From a virus: DNA of 29,859 nt. The stretch's first letter is position 1, and every line of letters starts with the position of its first letter. Location: positions 1 through 29,859 of the IMG/VR virus record IMGVR_UViG_3300042934_000859; one strand, given 5' to 3'. Both the position numbers and the translations under genes were made by a program. This document shows, one piece after another, positions 6,587-15,105 of this stretch. The notes beneath the pieces were generated by a model, which was given only the letters and a program-made list of their open reading frames with translations, searched no databases and had not been told where the DNA came from.

Positions 6587-9500
6587 TTAATATCCCTTCG
6601 TAATCAATCTATTTGCAATATTTGTATATACCTGTGTTTCAACTTTATTGACAAGCTGATTAATATCCATACTTTCATTTGCTATTATTGTCGTATGTGC
6701 AGTAATTTGGACAGGATTATTACCAATATTGTTAACTAAATTAGAAGGATTAAATTTACTAATATTTGGAATGTACGACTTTAAAATATCAATTGACTTA
6801 AGCATTTCTTTAATGGAGGGGAGTTGAGACACCAAATTTCTGAATGTAACTGTATTATCAGGGTCTAGGACTTCTTCGGGTTTAATAGTATCTTTAAATA
6901 AAAATCCTTTACCATAAGCTAATCCACCTTGATCAAAAGTAATACCATACTTTGCCAATAACTTCTTAATATCAGCTATTTTTCCATAGTAATGTTCATC
7001 CGCTTCTAACTTAATTCCAGAACCATTTAAATCCTTTTTATCAATCTTTTTTCCGTCAATATAAACAGATTTATCTTTCCATTCAACATCATGACTTCTT
7101 GATTCAAGATAATCTGCCAAACCAACAATATTATTCTCATTAATAGATGGCATTAAAGAATCAAGACTTGAGTCTGGAGTAATCGGGTTCTCCATACCTA
7201 AATTTTTAGCCTGTTGAAGTTTAGAAATTAAATTATCATAAACTCCATTTGCTGTCTTATTAAGATTTTCATAATAGCTAATAACATTATCAATGGACAT
7301 TTTACTAATGTTGTCTTGCTGATTATAAAAATCCGTTGTGCCTTGCAGCATTTTATCAATGTTGGTTTGAAATGATTCATATTTTGCATCTTCAAGTTTT
7401 TTCTGGTCATTAATATTTTTCTCTTTTAAATCAAGTAAGTCATTAAGCAACCCTTTTTCTTGCTCACGAGCATAATCACGCTGTGTATCTTCTTTTTTAG
7501 ATTGTAACTCAAGTAATTCCTGTTGCAATTGCGCCTTACGTGCCTGTGCCTGTTCAGAATCATCAAGAGATAATGCATTTAATTCATTTTGTTTAGCTTG
7601 AATGTCTTTATCTTGATTGGCTATATTTCTCTCATAATCTTCCTTGGCATATAATTCATCTAAAGCTTTTATCTTACTATTAATATTATCTTGATATTTT
7701 TCTAATTCATCATCAAGATCATCCATAGCCTTTTTATGGCGTTTAGACTCAGCATCTTTAAGAGCCTCAATAGCATCAATACGTAAATTATTTACACGTT
7801 CAATAGCAGCTTCTTCCAATTGATAAGCTTGTTGAGTTAAAGAATCAATTTCATCCTGATACATCTTTTTGATTTCATCACTCTTAGCTGCTTTCATTAA
7901 TTTTGAATACTCATTTATTTGCTTATTTATAGTTATAAGCATTTTATTTTTAACAGCTAATTGTTCGTTAAGATTCTTTTCTTTTAAAGCATAATCACTA
8001 TCACCAAGCATTTTGTACTGATGTTCAAGCTTTTCAAGCTCATTATTCGCAGGTTTAAGAGAATCATTAAATTTATCAAAGGACAGACTAATTTTATCTA
8101 AATTAATTTTATCAATGTTACTTGATAACTGAATCCACTCTTTACCAGCTTTAGGCAAATCGGTTAATTGTATTTCGAAAAACCTATCAAGGGAAGACTT
8201 TAAAGAGTCATATTGCGATTTAAGATTATTATATATTGTCTTATCTTTATCATTTCCGTGAGCATTTACTGAATCTAAGGATTTATCTAAAATTGACTTA
8301 GCGTTTGTAGTCGAAAGATTATCGCCAGTTCCAGAAAACTTGACTCCTTGATTTTTTAATGAGGCTACTAATTCAGCTCGTTCTTTACGTTCTTCTTCAG
8401 CAATATTATGAATATTAATTCTTTTTTGCTTTAATAGTTTGATTTCTTCATCAAGAAGTTTAATCTTCTTCTCGTATGTTGCATTTTCTTGTAATGCCGC
8501 ATTTTTTTCAAGTAGATTATTAGTTTTATTAAGTTCCTGATTTAATTGATAATAACGATCCTTCTCTATCAACGATTCGGATTGTTGTAATTCTGCTCTA
8601 TTTCTACCAGAATTACTAGTTGTTTTTGGTTTATATGTTTTGAAAGTAACTTTTTCTAATGCCGATATTTTTGCTTGTGTATCTGCACTTGCTTTAACGG
8701 CAGAATCATAAGAAGCTTTATCAAATCCAAACATTGAAGCAGCTTGATTTTCTGATAGGTTTAGAGTTGCACCCATTGCCCTGTAAAAACCAAGGTAAGC
8801 ATCTCTTTGAGTCTGTACACTTGCTATTACTGCATCAGCTTTATCTTTTTCGGCTTGTAATGTTTGTATTCTATCCTGTTTCTTTAGCTCAAACAATGTT
8901 TTTAATAAATCCTGCTGAGAAATCATCAAATTTCCTTCAGAATTCATATACTGAATTATTTGAGGATATTGTTGAATTAAATCTAATATTTGATCTGAAG
9001 ATAATGATTGACCTTCAGAAACTTGATAATACAATTCTGACAATGATTTAAGAGAAGATTGAGTTTCATCGATTGCTTTATTTTGCTCATCAAGTTTTTG
9101 AGAGTAGCTTTCTAACTGTTGAGAAGCATTCCCTGTATCTTTTGATGTCTTATTTATAACCCCAGAAAGGGAAGGGTACATATTGTCTATTTGATCATAA
9201 ATAACTTTTCTAAAATCATTAGATACAGATGTAACATTTTGTTGCTGTGCTATATATTCGATTGCGCTTTTTTTAAATTGCTCAAAATTAGACTTATTAG
9301 GAGTTCCAATTGTAATTGAAGCTTGAAGTGCGCCTTGAGCGGCAAGATTTTTATTTAATTCTGTCAGTGCATTATTTTCATTATCAAGCATTGTTTGATA
9401 ATTATCTCTTGATTTAACTAACTGATTATAAACTTCTCCTTCTTTAATTCCTGCATTTTTAAGGGTATCAATAGCTTTTTGTACAACCTTAATTCTTTCA

Positions 9501-11953
9501 TTAGCACCTTCAAGTTCAGTTGTTATCCATCTGTCACTAATTGATAAATTATCTATTTTAGCATCTTGTAATATTTTAGCTGATTTCTTACTTAGATCAG
9601 AAGGTTTGAAGTCATAATATTCATAACCGCTGCCCAAAATATTTGAAGAACTACCTAATGCATTCTTGGTATTTTCTTTAGCAAGATTAAGTGATGCCCG
9701 AAGACTATCTTCATTGGCTTTTAATTTCTCAAAAGATTCTTCACGAACCTTTTTGATTGATTCACCACGTGCATCATTGACCAAATTTATTGCATCTTTT
9801 TCCATTCCAAGCAACTTAATTATTTGCTCTTGAACTGTCTTTAACTCTTGACGAGAAGATTCATCTTTAATAGTCAAAGAATTTAGTTGTTCATATTTAC
9901 CCAATAATTCAGTTATGCTATTTGTAGTTGTTTTGGCATTATCGGCAGATTCTTTTATTGACTGATTTAACTCTTCTTGCTTTTGCTTTGCAGAGTTGGT
10001 AATTGTTGTATATGCAGTTAAGCCTATAGCTATCCAACCAATTGGATTAGTTGCAAAAGATGTTAATATTGCAGAACCTAATGCTTTAAAAGACGTTGTT
10101 AACATTTGTGTTGTTGTTAACAACCCCATTGATTGCAATTGCATTGCAGAAGAAATAGTTCTAAATTCTAACATACTGGATGAGGCTAATTTAGTAGATA
10201 AACTAAAACTTTTCATCCCAAGAATAGCCGATGTTAAAGCCGAACCTTTCCAAATTGCTAAAGCTGTTCCTGCTAAAATTAAAACCGATTGCAAATTACC
10301 GAATGTATCAGCTAATTTAATCAAAGCATCTAATGTACCTTTTATTAGATTTGAATCTAAAGAATTTTGCCAAAAACCTTCCCAAGATGCAGTAAGTTTA
10401 TCTAGTTTGGCTTGAGTAGATTCTTGATATATATTAAATTTTTGTTCTGCTGTTCCAGCAGCATTTAATGCTGTTTCATAATTTTTTAGTGAATCATTGT
10501 AGTTACGAAGTAGGGTTATTCCTCTGTTACGTTGATAAGTTCCAAACATAGTCGTTGTCAAGTATGCTTGTTCATTTTTCGAAAGAGTGTTAAATTTAGC
10601 TCCAACTTCATCCATTATATCAGCAAAATCACGAAGCTGACCTTGAGAATCTAGGGCAGTGATACCGACATCTGAAAGTGCTTTTACTACGTCATTTAAT
10701 TTTGTTGCATCTTCTGAGTTAAAGCCTGTTTTCTTTATTGATTCATATCTGGAAATTACACTATTTAAGCTTCGACCAATAGTTGAGGCAGATTCTCTGG
10801 TTATACTACTGATGGTGGCAATCCATGAAGCACTTTTTTCCAAACTTAAATTACTATTATCTGCTGCTGATGCAACTTTCTGTAAAGCTTCTCCTATCTC
10901 GTCAGCGCCGCTGGCAGTGGAGTCTCCTAATAGTGCAAATACGTCAATTATCTTTTGCACACTTTCACCAGTGGCATTAGCGGTGGCTGTTATAATTGAA
11001 TTTGAATTATTTAGAGATATAGATGAAATTTTTGCATACTGAATAATGGCCTTCATTCTATCTTCAACTTGTGTATCATTTAAACCTTGACGGTACAGAT
11101 CAGCAGCAGTTCCAGTAATTTCTTTAGTTGTTACATACATTTCTTTAGCAAGAGTGTTATATGACTTAGCTAACGAAATAACTTCTGATTGTGTTTTATT
11201 AGTTACTATTCGAATTTCATTTAAAGAATTATCAAGCTGTGAGAGATAAGATATTCCTTCTTTTAATTGCCGAAATGAACCATATACAAGACTTGTCGAG
11301 ATACCCCAAATTGCTATTTTTTTAGCTGCAAGTTCAAGCATTTGCGTGAAAGAATAACCATCTTTATTTACATTTTTAAATTCATTCGATGCTTGTGCAA
11401 CTTTTGTTCGTAAATTATCAAACTGTAAGCCTAAATCCTTAGTAGAAACTGCTCCACCTTTACTAAAAGATTCAAGCATGCCTTGCAGCTTACTTAACTC
11501 ACTTTGAACTTCTTCGCTTGCAAATACTTTATCTTTTCCAATTTGTAATCGGGAAATGGCATTTTGCATCTTTTGAGCATAGATTTCAATGTTCTTTGTT
11601 GTCTGAGAGTTCAAACCAATTTCTTTATTTTTTGCAGTTATTTCAGTTTCTTGTCTTTTTATGAAATCAAATAAACCCGTGTAAGCAACTTTTCTTTGCT
11701 GAACCTCATCTTTGGTTAATTTTATATTGGTACTTGAAATGATTTTTCCGCTTGAAGTGACGGATTGCTCAATTTGTTTTTGTATATTTGTTAAACTGGC
11801 AGCAGTTTTTTGGATTTCTGAATTATCAATATTTAATTTAATATTAAGCTTTTCTAACTTTTTTTCTAATTCTTTAATTTTTAAATTAATGTCACCTTGA
11901 GAACCTGTCGTATCAAGTTTTGCCTTTAATAAAATTGAAAGACTATTATCCAC
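6587..11953 (-). CDS. Tail tape measure protein
   Basis: At 1788 residues this is the largest gene of the window. The start is GTG at 11951-11953 with AAGGAG upstream. Residues about 1-230 are coiled coil. About 235-420 match the phage minor tail / TP901 tape-measure core (YLSQLDNSLNEIRIVTNKTQ onward). Two hydrophobic stretches follow at about 555-585 and 625-655 (ATNPIGWIAIGLTAYTTI). Long Gln/Lys/Glu-rich coiled coils cover most of the rest. The C-terminus has AYGKGFLFKDTIKPEEVL and a final globular part. The protein sets tail length and is thought to pass into the host at infection. I see no lytic or peptidase domain. The start overlaps tiny ATG minicistrons, and a terminator lies 30 bases upstream. 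Confidence 0.95.
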   Translation of the reverse strand: MDNSLSILLKAKLDTTGSQGDINLKIKELEKKLEKLNIKLNIDNSEIQKTAASLTNIQKQIEQSVTSSGKIISSTNIKLTKDEVQQRKVAYTGLFDFIKRQETEITAKNKEIGLNSQTTKNIEIYAQKMQNAISRLQIGKDKVFASEEVQSELSKLQGMLESFSKGGAVSTKDLGLQFDNLRTKVAQASNEFKNVNKDGYSFTQMLELAAKKIAIWGISTSLVYGSFRQLKEGISYLSQLDNSLNEIRIVTNKTQSEVISLAKSYNTLAKEMYVTTKEITGTAADLYRQGLNDTQVEDRMKAIIQYAKISSISLNNSNSIITATANATGESVQKIIDVFALLGDSTASGADEIGEALQKVASAADNSNLSLEKSASWIATISSITRESASTIGRSLNSVISRYESIKKTGFNSEDATKLNDVVKALSDVGITALDSQGQLRDFADIMDEVGAKFNTLSKNEQAYLTTTMFGTYQRNRGITLLRNYNDSLKNYETALNAAGTAEQKFNIYQESTQAKLDKLTASWEGFWQNSLDSNLIKGTLDALIKLADTFGNLQSVLILAGTALAIWKGSALTSAILGMKSFSLSTKLASSSMLEFRTISSAMQLQSMGLLTTTQMLTTSFKALGSAILTSFATNPIGWIAIGLTAYTTITNSAKQKQEELNQSIKESADNAKTTTNSITELLGKYEQLNSLTIKDESSRQELKTVQEQIIKLLGMEKDAINLVNDARGESIKKVREESFEKLKANEDSLRASLNLAKENTKNALGSSSNILGSGYEYYDFKPSDLSKKSAKILQDAKIDNLSISDRWITTELEGANERIKVVQKAIDTLKNAGIKEGEVYNQLVKSRDNYQTMLDNENNALTELNKNLAAQGALQASITIGTPNKSNFEQFKKSAIEYIAQQQNVTSVSNDFRKVIYDQIDNMYPSLSGVINKTSKDTGNASQQLESYSQKLDEQNKAIDETQSSLKSLSELYYQVSEGQSLSSDQILDLIQQYPQIIQYMNSEGNLMISQQDLLKTLFELKKQDRIQTLQAEKDKADAVIASVQTQRDAYLGFYRAMGATLNLSENQAASMFGFDKASYDSAVKASADTQAKISALEKVTFKTYKPKTTSNSGRNRAELQQSESLIEKDRYYQLNQELNKTNNLLEKNAALQENATYEKKIKLLDEEIKLLKQKRINIHNIAEEERKERAELVASLKNQGVKFSGTGDNLSTTNAKSILDKSLDSVNAHGNDKDKTIYNNLKSQYDSLKSSLDRFFEIQLTDLPKAGKEWIQLSSNIDKINLDKISLSFDKFNDSLKPANNELEKLEHQYKMLGDSDYALKEKNLNEQLAVKNKMLITINKQINEYSKLMKAAKSDEIKKMYQDEIDSLTQQAYQLEEAAIERVNNLRIDAIEALKDAESKRHKKAMDDLDDELEKYQDNINSKIKALDELYAKEDYERNIANQDKDIQAKQNELNALSLDDSEQAQARKAQLQQELLELQSKKEDTQRDYAREQEKGLLNDLLDLKEKNINDQKKLEDAKYESFQTNIDKMLQGTTDFYNQQDNISKMSIDNVISYYENLNKTANGVYDNLISKLQQAKNLGMENPITPDSSLDSLMPSINENNIVGLADYLESRSHDVEWKDKSVYIDGKKIDKKDLNGSGIKLEADEHYYGKIADIKKLLAKYGITFDQGGLAYGKGFLFKDTIKPEEVLDPDNTVTFRNLVSQLPSIKEMLKSIDILKSYIPNISKFNPSNLVNNIGNNPVQITAHTTIIANESMDINQLVNKVETQVYTNIANRLITKGY

Positions 11954-11982
11954 TCATATCATCTCCTTTTAATTTCAAAAAT

Positions 11983-12015
11983 AAAAAAAAGAGGTGGCAT
12001 AAGATATGTACCTCT
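11983..12015 (-). terminator. Intrinsic terminator just upstream of the tape measure gene
   Basis: Read on the minus strand, AGAGGT (12015-12010) pairs with ACCTCT (11995-11990). An inner CAT/ATG helix is possible. The hairpin is followed by an eight-base T run (11990-11983). It ends 30 bases before the tape-measure start, so transcription must read through it to express that gene unless another promoter exists. A lone TATAAT lies at 12035-12030 on the minus strand without a good -35. Confidence 0.75.
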
Positions 12016-12091
12016 CAAAAAAATAATCTATTATAAGATTTTAATTAATTTTCATTGTTAGGAATTACTAAAAATTTTTTGAAAACATAAG

Positions 12092-12130
12092 AAAAACAGG
12101 GAGGAGATATATAATCTCAACCCTGTTTTT
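12092..12130. terminator. Strong terminator overlapping the end of the 51-codon gene
   Basis: AAAAACAGGG (12092-12101) pairs with CCCTGTTTTT (12121-12130). The inner arms GAGAT and ATCTC can pair as well, giving a long stem. An A run on one side and a T run on the other allow termination in both directions. On the minus strand it ends the 51-codon gene whose stop lies inside the hairpin. Confidence 0.85.
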
Positions 12131-12272
12131 TAGAAAATTGATTCATGAATACTAATTTGACTTCCATATGTTCGTTATACTGTTCTTCTGTTATTTTACC
12201 GCAAACTTTCAAATTATGTAAAATAGTTATCATATCTTCACATAACTCAAACAATTCTTTCTCAATATTCAC
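12117..12272 (-). CDS. Small helical protein with own promoter and terminator (51 aa)
   Basis: Reading from GTG at 12272 (GGAGAG upstream) gives 51 codons, ending TGA at 12117. A second in-frame GTG lies three codons earlier but directly on the ribosome site. The protein (VNIEKELFELCEDMITILHN start, KKQG end) is probably all helical and has two cysteines (LCED, KVCG). There is no signal peptide or membrane segment. It has a candidate promoter upstream and a strong terminator at its stop, so it looks like an independent transcription unit placed before the tape measure. No family recognised. Confidence 0.6.
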   Translation of the reverse strand: MNIEKELFELCEDMITILHNLKVCGKITEEQYNEHMEVKLVFMNQFSKKQG

Positions 12273-12313
12273 TCTAACCACTCTCCTAAATACTTTTTAT
12301 ATGATGACTTCCT

Positions 12314-12325
12314 TATGTATACATA
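12314..12325. promoter_or_regulatory. 12-bp perfect palindrome, possible operator
   Basis: TATGTATACATA is a perfect palindrome about 20 bases downstream of the TATAAT of the minus-strand promoter at 12345-12373. A separate CGACA/TGTCG inverted repeat (12341-12345 and 12361-12365) spans that promoter's -10 and spacer. Either could bind a dimeric repressor. This is inferred from symmetry and position only. Confidence 0.3.
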
Positions 12326-12344
12326 TATTTGGGAGAATAACGAC

Positions 12345-12373
12345 ATTATATAACAAAATTTGTCGAATTACAA
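12345..12373 (-). promoter_or_regulatory. Promoter for the 51-codon gene
   Basis: Read on the minus strand, TTGTAA (12373-12368) is separated by 17 bases from a perfect TATAAT (12350-12345). The -35 begins right after the stop codon of the XhlA-like gene. Transcription would start near 12338, giving a leader of about 66 bases. Confidence 0.6.
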
Positions 12374-12790
12374 TTACTTTATTATGTGAAAGGATTTTGC
12401 TATTTCATATAAAATAGTTAGTAATCCAGTTAAACCAGCAATAGATAATCCAACTGTAGATAATTTCATTTTTCCTTTTTCTTTAGCAACTTCTCGTAAA
12501 TCAATTTTTGATTTTTCTTCACTAGATTCAAACTTTTCTTCAAGGGTTTCAATCTTTTCATTAACCCTACCTTCAAGATTATCTATCTTTTTATTTGTAT
12601 CATCATTTTTTTTATTTAAACTATCAAGATTCTCATTAATTTTTGTTAATGTATCACCAAAATTATTTAGAGCTTGAGCAAATTCTTTACGATTACCATA
12701 ATCTTCTCTATCGTTATCTTCTAAGCGCCCAACGCGTTTAGTTAAGTCTGTGAACATTTCTGTTCTAATACAAGTATGGCTGTCACTCAT
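12374..12790 (-). CDS. XhlA-like coiled-coil protein with C-terminal membrane anchor
   Basis: The protein has 138 aa, with ATG at 12790 after AAGGTGA. Residues about 10-95 are charged and form a long coiled coil (repeats such as NENLDSLNKKNDDTNKKIDN). Residues about 110-131 (STVGLSIAGLTGLLTILYEI) form one membrane helix close to the C-terminus. This layout of coil, single helix and short basic tail matches hemolysin XhlA / holin-associated proteins of Bacillus-type phages, which help a holin in lysis. Its place here, between the recombinase and the tape measure, is unusual because such genes normally sit after the fibre genes next to an endolysin, and none is in view. A structural or exclusion role is an alternative. 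Confidence 0.55.
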   Translation of the reverse strand: MSDSHTCIRTEMFTDLTKRVGRLEDNDREDYGNRKEFAQALNNFGDTLTKINENLDSLNKKNDDTNKKIDNLEGRVNEKIETLEEKFESSEEKSKIDLREVAKEKGKMKLSTVGLSIAGLTGLLTILYEIAKSFHIIK

Positions 12791-12854
12791 ATTATTTCAC
12801 CTTCTCACTTCCTCCAGAATAATAGGGTAGGGAAGTACCCTTAAAATATGTGTT

Positions 12855-13871
12855 TTATTGAACGGATTGATCTATTTTAATACCGAACATTTCTTGAAGT
12901 TTTTCATCTTTCTTATCCTTTAAATAAGACGAAGTTACTTCACTTGACTCATGATGAGCTATTAATTGCAATTCATCAAGTAAGAATCCATTTTCTTTAC
13001 CTAGTTTTTTGCACATATAATGTTCACCAGTAGAATAATTTTCAAGAGCAGAATGCCTGAAACTATGTACATTAAAACCAATTTTCTTACCTTCAAGTTT
13101 TTCAAGAATGTTATTCATACAAATAAACCAATCATAAATTGCTTCAACTGATACAGGTTTTTTATTTTCATCTTTGCCTGTAATCCACATTTCTCTAAAA
13201 TCATCTGAACCGCGCTGATCTAGATATAGCTTTACACATCTTTTCGTTTCATCGAAATAAAGTAAGGGGAATTTCTTTGCTCTTTTGCCAATTACAATAT
13301 TTGTGTGATTTCTATTTTCATCAAAAAAACAATCTTTATTCACTTGATATAATTCATTTTTTCGTCCTGCGGAATCATATGCAAGAAGAAGTAATGTAGC
13401 TTTCTGATAATCTTCTAACCTAATCAATTCGTCTTTAAGTTTCATGACTTGTTCATCTGATACAAAAACAATGTCTCGTACTGGGTCTTTAACCAGTCCT
13501 TTTACCTTACGGGCAACATTATTATCATATTCAATTTCATCGTCTTCCTCACAAAAAGTTAATAAACTTCTCAAGGCACTCATAAGTCTATTATGGCGAG
13601 CATTTGAAACTTTTAAATCATCAGTAATCCAAAGACTAAATTTTCTAAAATCTTTCTTTCCTAATTCAAGAATATATTTATTATTAAGTTTTCTATAAAT
13701 ATAAAGCATAATTATTCGCCAATCGTTATAATATTGATCAATAGTACCTTTTGACTTTTTCTTTTGCTTTAACTCCATTTTATAATCTTCCATTATTTCT
13801 TTATTTAATGGATTAACCAATTCCCATTCTTGAGCATCAAATATATTATTATATACTTTTCCTCGTTTCAT
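12855..13871 (-). CDS. Tyrosine recombinase / phage integrase family
   Basis: I chose the ATG at 13871, eight bases after GGAGGTGA; this gives 338 aa. The N-terminal part (about 20-110) is the SAM-like core-binding domain (KKSKGTIDQYYNDWRIIML onward). The catalytic domain carries the full set: Arg170 in SAGRKNEL, a Lys-rich strand near 195-200 (IGKRAKKFPLLYF), His269 and Arg272 in HSFRHS, His306/307 in LIAHHESS and Tyr316 in SSYLKDK, with the usual nine residues between the last His and Tyr. It should therefore cut and rejoin DNA through a 3'-phosphotyrosine. It lies in the middle of the tail operon in the same direction, not beside a lysogeny module. Directly upstream is the first GTAGATTG hairpin element. 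Its target site is not identifiable from the window alone. Confidence 0.92.
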   Translation of the reverse strand: MKRGKVYNNIFDAQEWELVNPLNKEIMEDYKMELKQKKKSKGTIDQYYNDWRIIMLYIYRKLNNKYILELGKKDFRKFSLWITDDLKVSNARHNRLMSALRSLLTFCEEDDEIEYDNNVARKVKGLVKDPVRDIVFVSDEQVMKLKDELIRLEDYQKATLLLLAYDSAGRKNELYQVNKDCFFDENRNHTNIVIGKRAKKFPLLYFDETKRCVKLYLDQRGSDDFREMWITGKDENKKPVSVEAIYDWFICMNNILEKLEGKKIGFNVHSFRHSALENYSTGEHYMCKKLGKENGFLLDELQLIAHHESSEVTSSYLKDKKDEKLQEMFGIKIDQSVQ

Positions 13872-13906
13872 ATTTTGTTTCACCTCCAGTTGCTTAATGT
13901 TTTATT

Positions 13907-13951
13907 GCACAAAAATATCCACTAATTAGTTAATTAGTGGATACAATCTAC
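13907..13951 (-). repeat. Hairpin element copy 1 (GTAGATTG family)
   Basis: On the minus strand: GTAGATTG (13951-13944), a perfect 13-bp stem with two-base centre (13943-13931 with 13928-13916), then TTTTTGTGC (13915-13907). The stop codon of the 99-aa gene lies eight bases before it. The T run after the stem could make it an intrinsic terminator. The flanks are shared with two other copies whose stems are different. Confidence 0.85.
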
Positions 13952-13959
13952 AATAAATA

Positions 13960-14259
13960 TTAATCTTTATTAGCTATTTTCCAAACCTTATGATTTCTTA
14001 TTTGACTATCGTGATTCTGTTCCCAAACCGAAATCATTGCAATTTCTTCTCCAAATTCTACAGTTTTATATTCAGAATAATTTAACTTCCAATCATATTT
14101 ATTAATTAACTCTAATGTTTCCCTTAAAGATTTTAATGTTGCTATGTAGTCGTTATTTACATTTTGATGTTCTCTAAGCTTTGTAAGTCTTTCATTCAAT
14201 TTATTTGCTTCTTTTTTGAGATTCGAAACAATTTCATCATAAAAATTTATATTTTCCAT
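13960..14259 (-). CDS. Hypothetical protein, cassette-like (99 aa)
   Basis: I chose the ATG at 14259, eight bases after GGAGG; the frame is open further upstream to 14292 but across the ribosome site and an inverted repeat. Residues 1-60 are a probable coiled coil (NLKKEANKLNERLTKLREHQ), followed by a short beta-like part with two tryptophans. No family recognised and no membrane segment. The gene is bounded by a hairpin element of the GTAGATTG family on each side, one immediately after its stop and one upstream behind the previous gene, like a cassette. An imperfect dyad AGTGATCGGTCACT lies at 14273-14286 just before the ribosome site. Confidence 0.65.
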   Translation of the reverse strand: MENINFYDEIVSNLKKEANKLNERLTKLREHQNVNNDYIATLKSLRETLELINKYDWKLNYSEYKTVEFGEEIAMISVWEQNHDSQIRNHKVWKIANKD

Positions 14260-14312
14260 AATAAATACCTCCAGTGATCGGTCACTACCCAATAATTAAT
14301 TTGTGCCTTACT

Positions 14313-14353
14313 GCACAATAAAAGCCACTCAAAATTGAGTGGCTTCAATCTAC
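14313..14353 (-). repeat. Hairpin element copy 2 (GTAGATTG family)
   Basis: On the minus strand: GTAGATTG (14353-14346), a perfect 11-bp stem (14345-14335 with 14332-14322), then TTATTGTGC (14321-14313). The preceding stop codon is eight bases away, with the same TATTTA-type spacer as copy 1. The stem sequence is unrelated to that of copies 1 and 3. Confidence 0.88.
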
Positions 14354-14361
14354 AGTAAATA

Positions 14362-14568
14362 TCATTTAGTTGGTAAAATAGACATCAAAATATTTCTTAA
14401 ATCTATATCTCCAATATCTTTACCAGTTGCAACTTCTCTTATAGTTAAATTACTTTTAGGATTTAATTTACCTTCAATAGTAACTATTTTTCCTAACGCT
14501 GTATCCCAAACAATCCCCATAAAACCGTCATGATCGGTAAATCCATACATTGGAACACTATCTTTCAT
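14362..14568 (-). CDS. Hypothetical protein, cassette-like (68 aa)
   Basis: I prefer the ATG at 14568 because AAAGGG lies about nine bases upstream; the ATG at 14577 directly touches that site. The protein (MKDSVPMYGFTDHDGFMGIV start, NILMSILPTK end) looks like a small beta-rich domain with a final helix. There are no cysteines, signal peptide or membrane segment. No family recognised. Its stop lies eight bases before hairpin element copy 2. Confidence 0.6.
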   Translation of the reverse strand: MKDSVPMYGFTDHDGFMGIVWDTALGKIVTIEGKLNPKSNLTIREVATGKDIGDIDLRNILMSILPTK

Positions 14569-14613
14569 TTTAAACATCCCTTTCTTTTACAAATAAAATG
14601 CTTCTTTTAACGA

Positions 14614-15105
14614 CTAAATACACTTAATTCCTTTTATCGCAAATAATTCTCTAAATCTTGTTAATAGATGATTGTCACTCAAAAGTTGTTTATATGTATT
14701 TTCTACTGGATGAGTTCCTTCAAATTGATATACAAGAGAATCACCATTACCATATTCAACAAAGTAAGGAATAGCATCACTCCAGTCAGAACCATCTATA
14801 ATACTCATATGTCTAGACCAAGGTTTATCCGCAGTTCCGTCTAAAGGTATGATCTTGTCTGTATCGTAATATATTTCTACTTGATATTCTCCATTTATCT
14901 TTTTAACTGGACTTACAGTAATAGAATGAAGGAGCTGCATGGTTCTTTCGTACTGTTGAGGTGTATATGCTCTTTGATACCAGCCCACATTGACCTCTGC
15001 GTAAAGAATATCAAATACCTCTTTACCAATACGAGTCATAAAATCAATCATATACTGCTTCTCAAGAAAATCGTTAAGAGATTTTAAGTCATGAAATTCA
15101 GGCAT
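14614..15105 (-). CDS. Hypothetical phage protein, possibly minor tail (163 aa)
   Basis: The ATG at 15105 overlaps the stop of the upstream gene as TAATG, so the pair is translationally coupled. The protein has an N-terminal helix (LKSLNDFLEKQYMIDFMTRI), then WYQRAYTPQQYERTMQLLHS and a beta-rich part with several tryptophans. The layout loosely recalls gp10-like tail-completion or minor structural proteins, but I cannot assign a family with confidence. It lies between the tail tube and the tape measure, at the edge of the cassette-like region. Confidence 0.65.
   Translation of the reverse strand: MPEFHDLKSLNDFLEKQYMIDFMTRIGKEVFDILYAEVNVGWYQRAYTPQQYERTMQLLHSITVSPVKKINGEYQVEIYYDTDKIIPLDGTADKPWSRHMSIIDGSDWSDAIPYFVEYGNGDSLVYQFEGTHPVENTYKQLLSDNHLLTRFRELFAIKGIKCI

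Noticed and set aside
9996-10415. Plus-strand open frame of 139 codons
   Set aside because: It lies wholly antisense to the tape-measure gene, has no ribosome site or family pattern, and arises from codon bias.
12824-12841. Hairpin AGGGTA/TACCCT after the recombinase gene as a terminator
   Set aside because: The stem has only six pairs and no T run follows on the minus strand.
14273-14286. Imperfect dyad AGTGATCGGTCACT near the recombinase as a core att site
   Set aside because: It is short, with a mismatched centre and no second copy in view, so there is no support for an attachment site.
13907-14353. Calling the hairpin elements true integron attC sites
   Set aside because: No GTT/AAC-type core sites are seen, the flanks do not pair well with each other, and there is no array of many cassettes; only the looser cassette hypothesis is kept.
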